Of a stretch of 64,000 nt of DNA, positions 36,190 to 44,722 are shown piece after piece (the stretch's first letter is position 1; each line of letters begins with the position of its first letter). Origin of the DNA: Streptomyces sp. NBC_00582 (lineage in GTDB: Bacteria > Actinomycetota > Actinomycetes > Streptomycetales > Streptomycetaceae); contig NZ_CP107772.1 in the NCBI RefSeq assembly GCF_036345155.1, positions 7,998,001-8,062,000 on the forward strand, in the 5' to 3' direction. The notes beneath the pieces were generated by a model, which was not told where the DNA came from, did not search any database, and saw nothing but the letters and a program-made list of their open reading frames with translations. The position numbers were made by a program, and so were the translations under genes.

Positions 36190-38220
36190 ATGACGGCCGA
36201 GCTGGTGCGGGGGCAGAACCACCCGCTCTCCACGGTTCGCCTAGAGATCAGGATCTCGGCCGGCACACCGGTCGTGGCCGCGGCCACGCTCAGCGACGAG
36301 AACGGCAGGGCACAGGGCGTCGAATGGGTGGCCCACCCCGGCTCCCCGACCCTGCCGGGTCTCGAGGTCTCCCGACAGGCGGCCGCCGATCACCGGCTTG
36401 CGGTGGACCTGGACGCCATGCCGGCGAGCGTGCACCGTGTCAACGTCCTGCTCTCCCTGCCCTCGGGCGACGGGAGAGGCCCGGCCAGCTTCGGTTCCGT
36501 CCCGGCCCCCGCCGTCAAGGTCACCGGTCTCGACGGCGCCGAGGTCGCCACCTACACCGTCACCGGGCTGAGCGCCGAGTCGGCGGTCGTCGCGCTGGAG
36601 CTCTACCGACGTCAGGGCGCCTGGAAGGTGCGCGCCGTCGGCCAGGGGTACGCGGGCGGCCTCGCCGAGCTCCTCACCGACCAGGGTTTGCCGCAGGCGC
36701 ATCAGCTCGCGGCCGGCATCAACGACGCGGTGGCCCAGGGCCTGGCCCGCTCGGTCCCGGCCCCACCACCCCGTACGACCGACAACGACCGTTCCCGGCA
36801 GGCAGCCGCGTCCGCCACCGGGAGCGGCCACCCGGCCGGCACGACGTCGAGCACGGTGCCGACGGGCGGGCCCACCGGCCCGGTACCGACCGGTCCGGCC
36901 CCGACAGGCCCCGTGCCGACGGGTCCCGGAGCGACGGGTTCCGTGCCGACGGACCCCGCCGCCACCCAGTCCACCTCTCCGACCCCGCCCACCGCGGGCG
37001 GCCCGGTCGACTACGTCCATCCCCGTCGGCAGAACGCAGCGCCTCCGCCGCCCCCGCCCACCGCGCCGCCGGCCCAGCCGGGGCAGCCCGCCCCGCCCGT
37101 CGCGGGCGACGCGACCGGCTGGTCGATGGAGGAGCGGCTCTACAACCAGGTCTGGGGCATGTTCGAGGACCTGGCCCGCACCACGGCCGCCTACCGCAGC
37201 GCCGTCGACTTCGCCGACACCCGCATGGAGAGGGAACTGGACCAGGTCCTGTCCGACCCGCGCAGCAGGATCGGCGGCCAGGGGGACGCGGCCCGCGAGG
37301 CGGCGCAGGCCCGGCACATCCAGCTCGTCGACCAGGCCAGGGAAGCACTGGAGCGGGACCTCACCCAGCTCGGCGCCGAGTCAGACGTCGTGGAACCGGC
37401 GCTGCCCCCGGCCTACGCCCGCTGGGACAACCCGGTCTGGCACGGCTATCGCGTCCCCATGGAGCTGCCCATGGCGCTGCGCCTGGGCGACCTCCACCTG
37501 CCCGAGAGCGATCCGCTGCGCATCCCGATGCTGGTCCGCCTCCCGCTGGAACGCGGGCTGTGGATCGACAGCGGCAGCACGGGGTCGTCCGAGGAGACGT
37601 TCGTCGACTCCCATGAGCTGCGGCACCTCGCCCTGGTCTCGGCCGTGGCCCACACCGCCCGGTTGCTGGCGGTGTATCCGGCGGGCGAGTTCACCGTGCA
37701 CGTCATCGACCCGGCCGGGTCGGGGGCGACGGCGTTCGCGCCGCTCGTCCAGGCCGGGGTGCTCGCGGCCCCGCCCGCCGCGGGCGCCGCGGGGGTGGCG
37801 GACGTCCTGGGCCGGCTGACCCAGCGCGTCGACCTGGTGCAGATGGCGGTGCGCGGAGGCGCCGCCGACTCCCTCCCACCCGGCTTCGACACCTCCCAGC
37901 AGCTCCTGGTCGTCAACGACTTCCCGCACGGCTTCGACGACCGCGCCGTGAACCAGCTCCGCTACCTCGCGGACGAGGGCCCCGCCGTCGGTGTGCATCT
38001 GATGCTGGTCGCCGACCGCGAGGACGCCGCCGGTTACGGTCCGTTGCTGGACCCGCTGTGGCGCGGGCTGCTCCGGCTGACCCCGGTGCCCGACGACCAC
38101 CTCGCCGACCCCTGGGTGGGGCACGCCTGGACGTACGAGCCGGCGCTCGTGCCGCCCGGCAGTCAGGTGCTCCAGCAGGTGCTGGCCCAGGTGGCGATCG
38201 CCCGCACCAAGCGCACGTAA
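36190..38220 (+). CDS. TerD-like domain fused to an inactive FtsK-like domain
   Basis: 676 residues. Residues 1-190 resemble a TerD beta-sandwich (LVRGQNHPLSTVRLEI, VNVLLSLPS, YTVTGLSAESAVVALELYRR). A Pro/Gly/Thr-rich linker (about 190-315, PTGPxPTGP repeats) follows. Then come a helical coiled segment and a C-terminal domain with FtsK/SpoIIIE logic: IPMLVRLPLERGLWIDSG, LRHLALVSAVAHTARLLAVYP, VHVIDPAGSG, LLVVNDF and GPAVGVHLMLVADRE. The ATP-binding Lys is absent, so it is likely a scaffold. It should act with the TerD neighbour. Confidence 0.8.
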   Translation: MTAELVRGQNHPLSTVRLEIRISAGTPVVAAATLSDENGRAQGVEWVAHPGSPTLPGLEVSRQAAADHRLAVDLDAMPASVHRVNVLLSLPSGDGRGPASFGSVPAPAVKVTGLDGAEVATYTVTGLSAESAVVALELYRRQGAWKVRAVGQGYAGGLAELLTDQGLPQAHQLAAGINDAVAQGLARSVPAPPPRTTDNDRSRQAAASATGSGHPAGTTSSTVPTGGPTGPVPTGPAPTGPVPTGPGATGSVPTDPAATQSTSPTPPTAGGPVDYVHPRRQNAAPPPPPPTAPPAQPGQPAPPVAGDATGWSMEERLYNQVWGMFEDLARTTAAYRSAVDFADTRMERELDQVLSDPRSRIGGQGDAAREAAQARHIQLVDQAREALERDLTQLGAESDVVEPALPPAYARWDNPVWHGYRVPMELPMALRLGDLHLPESDPLRIPMLVRLPLERGLWIDSGSTGSSEETFVDSHELRHLALVSAVAHTARLLAVYPAGEFTVHVIDPAGSGATAFAPLVQAGVLAAPPAAGAAGVADVLGRLTQRVDLVQMAVRGGAADSLPPGFDTSQQLLVVNDFPHGFDDRAVNQLRYLADEGPAVGVHLMLVADREDAAGYGPLLDPLWRGLLRLTPVPDDHLADPWVGHAWTYEPALVPPGSQVLQQVLAQVAIARTKRT

Positions 38221-38301
38221 AGCCACCCTGACCAGGCAACTTGGTCTTTCTTTTGCCAATCGCTTTACCTTTCCTTGGTGATTGGGGTACTGTTTTCCGT
38301 A

Positions 38302-38404
38302 CGGAGGGGAGTACTCCCTGAAGCGACGCACCCGTCAATACGGATCGAAGAGGATCCCGGGACGTCGGCCCGTCCCCCCAGGGGCCGGGTGGAAGAGACC
38401 TCCG
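38302..38404 (+). ncRNA. yybP-ykoY-type (manganese) riboswitch aptamer upstream of terC
   Basis: The leader has the conserved features of this class: GGGGAGTA near the 5' end, a GTCAATACGG segment (38334-38343) and AGAGACC at the 3' end (38394-38400). The P1 helix would be CGGAGG (38302-38307) with CCTCCG (38399-38404). Family knowledge: these sense Mn(2+), and TerC-family membrane proteins are among their commonest downstream genes. I matched the motif from memory, without a covariance search. Confidence 0.78.
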
Positions 38405-38449
38405 GCAGCGCGACGACGCTGATTACCTGCCGTTACGTACTGCCGGAGG
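38399..38449 (+). promoter_or_regulatory. Expression platform: RBS-sequestering helix exclusive with P1
   Basis: CCTCCGGCAG (38399-38408) is perfectly complementary to CTGCCGGAGG (38440-38449), which contains the terC ribosome site. The same CCTCCG is the 3' strand of riboswitch P1. If metal binding stabilises P1, the ribosome site is freed, giving a translational ON switch. Confidence 0.72.
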
Positions 38450-38453
38450 CGCA

Positions 38454-39455
38454 GTGGATGTTTCCCTGAACCTGTGGGTTCTGACCATCGTGGGTCTGGC
38501 CGCCCTGATCGCGGTCGACTTCTTCATCGGCCGCAAGCCGCATGACGTGTCGATCAAGGAAGCGGGCATCTGGACCGTCGTCTGGATCGCCCTGGCCGGA
38601 CTCTTCGGCCTCGGCCTGCTCGTCTTCGGCGGAGGCCAGCCCGCCGGAGAGTTCTTCGCCGGCTTCATCACCGAGAAGTCGCTCAGTGTCGACAACCTCT
38701 TCGTCTTCGTCCTGATCATGGCGAAGTTCGCGGTCCCGTCGCAGTACCAGCAGCGGGTCCTGCTGATAGGCGTCCTCATAGCCCTGGTCCTGCGGGCCGT
38801 CTTCATCGCCGCGGGCGCCGCGATCCTCGCCAGCTTCGCCTGGGTGTTCTACCTCTTCGGCGCCTTCCTCATCTGGACCGCCTGGAAGCTCATCCAGGAG
38901 GCCCGCGCCGACGAGGAGGACGAGGAGTTCGAGGAGAACAAGCTGCTCAAGGCCGTCGAGCGCAGGTTCGGCGTCGCCGACCGCTACCACGGCACCAAGC
39001 TGTGGATCGAGCAGAACGGCAAGCGGGTCATGACCCCGATGCTCGTCGTGATGCTCGCGATCGGCACCACCGACGTCCTGTTCGCCCTCGACTCCATCCC
39101 GGCGATCTTCGGCCTCACCCAGGACCCGTACATCGTCTTCACCGCCAACGCCTTCGCGCTCATGGGCCTCAGGCAGCTCTACTTCCTCATCGGCGGCCTG
39201 CTGAGGAAGCTGGTCCACCTCAGCTACGGCCTGTCGATCATCCTGGGCTTCATCGGCGTCAAGCTCGTGCTCCACGCACTGCACGAGTCGGGTGTCCACG
39301 TCCCCGAGATCAGCATCCCGGTCTCGCTCGGCGTCATCTGCTCCGTCCTGATCGTCACCACGATCACCAGCCTGCGGGCCTCCAGGAAGCAGGCGGCGGC
39401 CGAGACGGCGCAGAGCGAGAGCGAAGGCGCTCCGAAGGACAGCATCCAGGCCTGA
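38454..39455 (+). CDS. TerC/Alx-family membrane protein
   Basis: 333 residues from the GTG at 38454, 4 bp after GGAGG. About nine hydrophobic helices carry family signatures: IAVDFFIGRKPHDVS, EKSLSVDNLFVFVLIM and GTTDVLFALDSIPAIFGLTQDP with conserved intramembrane Asp residues. A charged cytosolic loop (ARADEEDEEFEENK) lies mid-protein. TerC proteins are linked to Mn(2+) export and to metallation of secreted enzymes. The riboswitch in its leader supports a Mn-homeostasis role here. Confidence 0.93.
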   Translation: MDVSLNLWVLTIVGLAALIAVDFFIGRKPHDVSIKEAGIWTVVWIALAGLFGLGLLVFGGGQPAGEFFAGFITEKSLSVDNLFVFVLIMAKFAVPSQYQQRVLLIGVLIALVLRAVFIAAGAAILASFAWVFYLFGAFLIWTAWKLIQEARADEEDEEFEENKLLKAVERRFGVADRYHGTKLWIEQNGKRVMTPMLVVMLAIGTTDVLFALDSIPAIFGLTQDPYIVFTANAFALMGLRQLYFLIGGLLRKLVHLSYGLSIILGFIGVKLVLHALHESGVHVPEISIPVSLGVICSVLIVTTITSLRASRKQAAAETAQSESEGAPKDSIQA

Positions 39456-39581
39456 CCACGGACGACGTAGGAACAACCAGCCCGGGAAGCGGTGCGCGGC
39501 GCATTGCCGACCACCGCTCCCGGTGCTTCCTTGGGACAGGGGCGTCCGCACCAGGGGGCGCCCGCTAGGGGCGGAGGCACC

Positions 39582-39896
39582 ATGGGCAGTTCACGGAAGT
39601 TCGTCCAGATCATCGACTTCGAGACCGACCGCATCGACGAGATGCGCGCACTCGCCGAGGAGGGGGAACAAGGACTCGGGGACAGCGCCGACGGCCCCGT
39701 GCGGCGCCTGGTCCTCAAGGACAGGAACCACCCGAACCGCTATCTGGTCGTGGTGGAGTTCGACTCCCACGAGGAGGCCATGCGCAACAGCGAATCGCCC
39801 GAGACGAGCAAGTTCGCGGAGCGCATGGCCGCGCTCTGCACCGAGCCCCCGTCCTTCACCGACTGCGACGTCGAGGACGCCACCACCTTCCGGTGA
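39582..39896 (+). CDS. Small dimeric alpha/beta-barrel-like protein
   Basis: 104 residues from the ATG at 39582 behind GGCGGAGG. It has the strand-helix-strand layout of antibiotic-biosynthesis-monooxygenase-like (ABM) ferredoxin folds: KFVQIIDFETDRIDEMRALAE, then RYLVVVEFDSHEEAMRNSE. No catalytic residues are clear. Such proteins bind small ligands or act as heme or aromatic-compound enzymes. Function unknown. Confidence 0.72.
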   Translation: MGSSRKFVQIIDFETDRIDEMRALAEEGEQGLGDSADGPVRRLVLKDRNHPNRYLVVVEFDSHEEAMRNSESPETSKFAERMAALCTEPPSFTDCDVEDATTFR

Positions 39897-39962
39897 CCTG
39901 AGGGCCGCACCGGCCGCGGGAGCCGGAATGCGAAGGCCCGACAGCTCTGCGACGATCGCTGC

Positions 39963-41063
39963 ATGATCGCTCGGCTCAGGACGCTCACCACCCGGTGGAC
40001 GAGCCTCGTGCCGGTGCTCGCAGTCGTTCTCCTGGTCCTGACCTGGGGCCGCGACCTGCCGGCGGCGGTCGTCGCGCTGGTCACCGTGATCCTCGCCGGA
40101 TCCGTCCTGGCCGCCGTGCACCATGCCGAGGTCGTCGCCCACCGGGTCGGCGAACCCTTCGGCTCCCTCGTCCTCGCGATCGCCGTGACGGTCATCGAGG
40201 TCGCCCTGATCGTGACCCTGATGGTGGACGGCGGCGACAAGAGCTCGACCCTGGCGAGGGACACGGTCTTCGCCGCCGTGATGATCACCTGCAACGGTGT
40301 GGTCGGCGTGTGTCTCCTCGTCGCCTCCCTGCGCCACGGCACGGCCGTGTTCAACCCCGAGGGGACGGGCGCCGCCCTGGCCACCGTGGCGACGCTGGCC
40401 ACGCTCAGTCTGGTCCTGCCGACCTTCACCACCAGCAAACCGGGGCCCGAGTTCTCCACCGTCCAGCTCACCTTCGCCGCGCTGTCCTCGCTGATCCTCT
40501 ACGGCCTGTTCGTGGCGACCCAGACCGTCCGGCACCGCGACTACTTCCTGCCGGTCACCCGCCAGGGAGAAGCGATCACCGCCGACGACCACCTGGGAGC
40601 GCCGTCCGACCGGGCCGCGCTCATCAGCCTCGGACTGCTGGGCCTCGCCCTGATCGGCGTGGTCGGACTGGCGAAGGGCGTCTCGCCCACGATCGAGTCC
40701 GGGGTGGAGGCGGCCGGCCTGCACCACGCCGTCGTCGGGGTGGTCATCGCCCTGCTGGTGCTGCTCCCCGAGACCATCGCCGCACTGCGCTCCGCCCGCC
40801 GCGACCGTGTGCAGACCAGCCTCAACCTCGCCCTCGGCTCCGCCATGGCCAGCATCGGCCTGACGATCCCCGCGGTCGCCCTCGCCTCCGTCTGGCTCTC
40901 CGGCCCGCTCGTCCTCGGCCTCGGCGCCACCTACATGGTCCTGCTCGCGCTGACCGTCGTGGTCGCCTCCCTGACCGTGGTGCCGGGACGGGCCACCCCG
41001 CTGCAGGGCGGTGTGCATCTCGTGCTGTTCCTGGCCTACCTGGAGCTGGCGATCAACCCCTGA
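39963..41063 (+). CDS. Calcium/proton antiporter (ChaA-like CaCA family)
   Basis: 366 residues with 11 hydrophobic helices. The two alpha-repeat motifs of the CaCA superfamily are visible: VGEPFGSLVLAIAVTVIEVALI (acidic Glu) and LLPETIAALRSARRDRVQTSLNLALGSAMASIGLTIP. It exchanges cytosolic Ca(2+) or Na(+) for H(+). The closely related layout of E. coli ChaA supports the assignment. Convergent with the MHS transporter gene by 12 bp. Confidence 0.9.
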   Translation: MIARLRTLTTRWTSLVPVLAVVLLVLTWGRDLPAAVVALVTVILAGSVLAAVHHAEVVAHRVGEPFGSLVLAIAVTVIEVALIVTLMVDGGDKSSTLARDTVFAAVMITCNGVVGVCLLVASLRHGTAVFNPEGTGAALATVATLATLSLVLPTFTTSKPGPEFSTVQLTFAALSSLILYGLFVATQTVRHRDYFLPVTRQGEAITADDHLGAPSDRAALISLGLLGLALIGVVGLAKGVSPTIESGVEAAGLHHAVVGVVIALLVLLPETIAALRSARRDRVQTSLNLALGSAMASIGLTIPAVALASVWLSGPLVLGLGATYMVLLALTVVVASLTVVPGRATPLQGGVHLVLFLAYLELAINP

Positions 41064-41075
41064 CCGGTCGGCGGG

Positions 41076-42380
41076 TCAGTCCATGACCGGCTGCACGGCG
41101 GCCGTCGGCACCGGCCGGGTCTCCGGAAGCAGCGCGAAACAGCCGAGGCTGACCAGCGCGATCCCCGTGAGATAGGCGCCCACACCCCACGGCACCCGCC
41201 CCGAGTGCTCCGCCAGGGCCGTCGCCGCGATCGGCGTGAGCGCGCCCCCGAGGACACCGCCGAGGTTGTAGCCGACGGCCGCGCCCGTGCAGCGCACCCT
41301 CGGCTCGTACAGCTCGGGCAGATAGGCCGCGATCACCCCGAACATCGTGACGAACGCGAGGAGCGCCCCGAGGAAGCCGAGGAACATCGGCAGGGGAGCA
41401 CCCGTCGCCAGCAGCGCCACCATCGGCAGCATCCACAGCGCCGCCGCCGCGCATCCCACGAGACACAGCGGCCGCCGCCCGAAACGGTCGCCCAGCATCG
41501 CCGCCACGGGCGTCAGCGCGCCCTTCACGACCACCGCGCCCATGACGCAGGTCAGCATGACGGTACGGCTGACCCCGAGGCGTTCGGTCCCGTAGGCGAG
41601 GGACCAGGTCGTCACGGCGTAGAAGATCGCGTACCCGACGGCGAGCCCGCCGGCGGTCAGCACGACCAGCCGCCAGTGGTCGCGCAGGACCTCCGCGAGC
41701 GGCACGCGCGCGTGCTCGCCGATCTCCAGGAACCGAGGGCTCTCCGGGAGCGAGGACCTCAGCCACAGGCCGAGCACGGCCAGCACCCCCGCCGCCCAGA
41801 ACGGCACCCGCCAGCCCCACTCGGCGAACTGCGCCTCCGTCAGGGTCAGCGACAGCACCAGCACCACCCCGTTGGCCAGCAGGAACCCGATCGCGGGCCC
41901 GACCTGCGGAAAGCTCGACCACAGCCCGCGCCGCCCGGCCGGCGCGTGCTCGGCGGTGAGCAGCACCGCGCCGCCCCACTCGCCGCCTAGCCCCAGCCCC
42001 TGCAGGAAACGCAGACAGAGCAGCAGCAGGGGAGCGGCCACCCCGATGCTGCCGTACGTCGGCAGACAGCCCACCGCGACCGTCGAGGCCCCGGTCAGCA
42101 GCAGGGAGACGACGAGGACCGGGCGTCTGCCGCGCCGGTCCCCGACATGCCCGAAGAGCACCGACCCGAGCGGCCTGGCCACGAAGCCCACGCCGAACGT
42201 CGCGAAGGCGGCCAGGGTGGCGGCGAGCGGCGAGAAGGTCGGGAAGAACAGTGGCCCGAGGACGAGCGCGGCGGCGGTGCCGTAGACGAAGAAGTCGTAG
42301 AACTCGATGGCCGTCCCCGCGAGCGAGGCGGCGGCGAGCCGGGGCATGGAGGGCGCCCTCACGGTGCGTACGTCGTGCAT
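41076..42380 (-). CDS. MFS transporter, metabolite:H+ symporter (MHS) family
   Basis: 434 residues, 12 predicted helices. The MHS signature runs from GTAIEFYDFFVYG through GRPLG-type loop VARPLGSVLFGHVGDRRGRRPVL to LRFLQGLGLGGEWGGAVLL. MHS members import small carboxylates or betaines such as shikimate, proline, citrate or alpha-ketoglutarate. It is divergent from aroQ with 162 bp between, which hints at a shikimate- or quinate-type substrate; that is only contextual. Confidence 0.88.
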   Translation of the reverse strand: MHDVRTVRAPSMPRLAAASLAGTAIEFYDFFVYGTAAALVLGPLFFPTFSPLAATLAAFATFGVGFVARPLGSVLFGHVGDRRGRRPVLVVSLLLTGASTVAVGCLPTYGSIGVAAPLLLLCLRFLQGLGLGGEWGGAVLLTAEHAPAGRRGLWSSFPQVGPAIGFLLANGVVLVLSLTLTEAQFAEWGWRVPFWAAGVLAVLGLWLRSSLPESPRFLEIGEHARVPLAEVLRDHWRLVVLTAGGLAVGYAIFYAVTTWSLAYGTERLGVSRTVMLTCVMGAVVVKGALTPVAAMLGDRFGRRPLCLVGCAAAALWMLPMVALLATGAPLPMFLGFLGALLAFVTMFGVIAAYLPELYEPRVRCTGAAVGYNLGGVLGGALTPIAATALAEHSGRVPWGVGAYLTGIALVSLGCFALLPETRPVPTAAVQPVMD

Positions 42381-42542
42381 GCCGCGTCAACTACCCGGGG
42401 TGACGGCCGGTTACGGGGGCGCACGGGGGTGACGGGAGGGGCGGCAAGCGCCGAGGCGGCCTCTCACCGCGCCGTTTCACCGTGATAGACCGGGTCCGAG
42501 CGGCGGTCCCCGACGGGCCGCCCCGAACGGACCGGAGGAACC

Positions 42543-43016
42543 GTGCCCCACACCCTGGCCACCGCCCCGATCATGATCCTGAACGGCCCCAACCTGAACC
42601 TCCTGGGTCAGCGCCAGCCGGAGATCTACGGGTCCGACACGCTCGCCGACGTCGAGGCGATGTGTGTGAAGGCGGCGGCGGCCCACGGCGGCACGGTGGA
42701 CTTCCGGCAGTCCAACCACGAGGGCCAACTGGTCGACTGGATCCACGAGGCGCGGCTGAACCACTGCGGCGTCGTGATCAACCCGGGTGCCTACTCGCAC
42801 ACGTCGGTCGCGATCCTGGACGCCCTCAACACCTGCGACGGCCTGCCGGTGCTGGAGGTCCACATCTCCAACATCCACCGGAGGGAGTCCTTCCGGCACC
42901 ACTCGTACGTCTCCCTGCGCGCCGACGGCGTCATCGCGGGATGCGGGGTGCAGGGATACGTGTTCGGAGTGGAACGGGTCGCCGCGCTCGCGGGAACGGG
43001 CAAGGCCGACGCGTAA
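42543..43016 (+). CDS. aroQ: Type II 3-dehydroquinate dehydratase
   Basis: 157 residues from the GTG at 42543 behind GGAGGA. Type II hallmarks are [19 protein letters not shown] (catalytic Tyr29), [31 protein letters not shown] (active His) and [18 protein letters not shown]. It converts 3-dehydroquinate to 3-dehydroshikimate, either in the shikimate pathway or in quinate breakdown. Isolation from other aro genes and proximity to an MHS importer leave both roles open. Confidence 0.96.
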   Translation: MPHTLATAPIMILNGPNLNLLGQRQPEIYGSDTLADVEAMCVKAAAAHGGTVDFRQSNHEGQLVDWIHEARLNHCGVVINPGAYSHTSVAILDALNTCDGLPVLEVHISNIHRRESFRHHSYVSLRADGVIAGCGVQGYVFGVERVAALAGTGKADA

Positions 43017-43055
43017 GCACCGGCCTCCTGGAGCACACCCCTTACACGCCTCGGG

Positions 43056-43808
43056 TCACAGCCGGCCGGCCTCCACGATCCGCCGCAGGAAGCGCCGCGT
43101 GCGCTCCTGCTGCGGATCGCCGAACACCTGCTCGGCGCCGCCGCGCTCCAGCACCACCCCTCCGTCCAGGAAACACACCTGGTCGGCGACCTCACGGGCG
43201 AAGCCCATCTCGTGCGTGGCCAGCACCATCGTCATCCCGTCGCCCTTCAGATCGCGGACGACGTTCAGGACCTCGCCGACCAGCTCAGGGTCGAGGGCGG
43301 CGGTGATCTCGTCGAGCAGCAGCAGCCGGGGACGCACGGCGAGGGCGCGTGCGATCGCCACACGCTGCTGCTGGCCGCCGCTGAGCCGGTCGGGATACTC
43401 GCCGGCCCTGCCGCCCAGTCCGAGCCGCTCCAGCAGCTCCCTGGCGCGTTCCTCGGCCTCCGCGCGGGCCACGCCGTGCACCCGGCGCGGGGCGAGCGTG
43501 ATGTTCTCCAGCACCGTCATGTGCGGGAACAGGTTGTAGGCCTGGAAGACCACGCCGATACGGCGCCGTACCGCGTCCTGGTCGGTGCGCGGGTCGGTGA
43601 TCTCCTCGCCGTCCAGCCAGATCGCGCCGTCGTCGATGTCCTCCAGGAGGTTGGCACAGCGCAACAGCGTGGACTTGCCGGATCCGGAGGCGCCGATCAG
43701 CGCGGTCACCGTGTGCGGGGCGACCTCCAGGTCGACGTCCCGCAGGACGACCGAGCCGCCGAAGGTCTTGCGGACGGACTCCATCCGCAGCACCGGGGCG
43801 TCGCTCAT
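43056..43808 (-). CDS. Polar amino acid ABC transporter ATPase
   Basis: 250 residues from the ATG at 43808, overlapping the permease stop by 4 nt. Walker A GASGSGKST, signature LSGGQQQRVAIARAL, Walker B LLLLDEITAALDPE, switch His in VLATHEMGFA, and the family's NLFPHMTVLENI. The ATHEMGFAREVAD ending is typical of GlnQ/HisP-type polar amino-acid importers. Last gene of a three-gene operon with overlapping ORFs. Confidence 0.94.
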   Translation of the reverse strand: MSDAPVLRMESVRKTFGGSVVLRDVDLEVAPHTVTALIGASGSGKSTLLRCANLLEDIDDGAIWLDGEEITDPRTDQDAVRRRIGVVFQAYNLFPHMTVLENITLAPRRVHGVARAEAEERARELLERLGLGGRAGEYPDRLSGGQQQRVAIARALAVRPRLLLLDEITAALDPELVGEVLNVVRDLKGDGMTMVLATHEMGFAREVADQVCFLDGGVVLERGGAEQVFGDPQQERTRRFLRRIVEAGRL

Positions 43809-44722
43809 GTCGTTCCTCCTTGGGCCCGCCGGCTGTCCATCCGGGCCGTCACCCAGTCCGTGAAGCGCGTCATCGGAATGGTCAGGGCGACGAAGACCAG
43901 CCCGGCCACGATGTACGGCGTGTAGTTGAGGCTGCGGCCCACGATGATGTCCGCCGCCCGGACGGCGTCGATGGCGCCGCCGATCGACACCAGACCGGTG
44001 TCCTTCTGCAGGGACACCAGGTCGTTCAGCAGCGGCGGCACCTGACGGCGCACCGCCTGGGGGAGCACCACGTACCGCAGCGCCTGACGGTTGGACAGAC
44101 CGAGGGAGCGGGCCGCCGCACGCTGCGAGGGGTGCACGGACTCGATGCCGGCGCGGAACACCTCGGCGACGTACGCCGAGTACGTCAGGGTCAGTGCCGT
44201 ACCGCCCAGCCACACGGGGTCGACGGTCACGCCCTGCAGACGCAGCGCCGGAACGCCCAGGACCACGATCATCAGGTTGATGATCAGCGGCAGTCCCCGG
44301 AAGAAGTCCGTGTACGCCGCCGCCAGCACCCGCAGGGGGAAGAACACCGGGCCGCGCAGGGTGCGGGCCACGGCGATGAGCATGCCGAGGACGAGCACGG
44401 CCACGCCGCAGACGAACAGCAGCCGGACGTTCAGCCAGAGTCCTTCGAGGACCTTGGGGAACGCCTCGCGCGCGTACTGCCCGTTGAAGAACGTCTCCTT
44501 GGTGCGCGGCCAGCCGGGCGCACCGACGACGATCAGATAGAGGACGGCGGCTGTGACCAGCGTCGACAGCGCGGCGATCGCCGTGGCGCGGCGGGCCCGT
44601 GTGCGCTTGTAGCGCTCACGCTCCAGCCGCCGCCGGGACGGGACGTACGCGTCGCCGCCCCCCGGCATGTCACCCTGGTCGTCCGCGTCCTCCTGGCCGG
44701 ACTCGTCCTTGGTGACGGTCAC
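43805..44722 (-). CDS. Polar amino acid ABC transporter permease
   Basis: 305 residues from a GTG at 44722 that overlaps the binding-protein stop by 4 nt. An acidic, basic-flanked cytosolic extension of about 50 residues precedes five to six helices. The HisM/GlnP-type inner-membrane signature is VYLIVVG..., TDFFRGLPLIINLMIVV and the EAA-like loop YVAEVFRAGIESVHPSQRAAARSLGLS. It forms the pore for the substrate captured by the lipoprotein. Confidence 0.93.
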   Translation of the reverse strand: MTVTKDESGQEDADDQGDMPGGGDAYVPSRRRLERERYKRTRARRATAIAALSTLVTAAVLYLIVVGAPGWPRTKETFFNGQYAREAFPKVLEGLWLNVRLLFVCGVAVLVLGMLIAVARTLRGPVFFPLRVLAAAYTDFFRGLPLIINLMIVVLGVPALRLQGVTVDPVWLGGTALTLTYSAYVAEVFRAGIESVHPSQRAAARSLGLSNRQALRYVVLPQAVRRQVPPLLNDLVSLQKDTGLVSIGGAIDAVRAADIIVGRSLNYTPYIVAGLVFVALTIPMTRFTDWVTARMDSRRAQGGTT

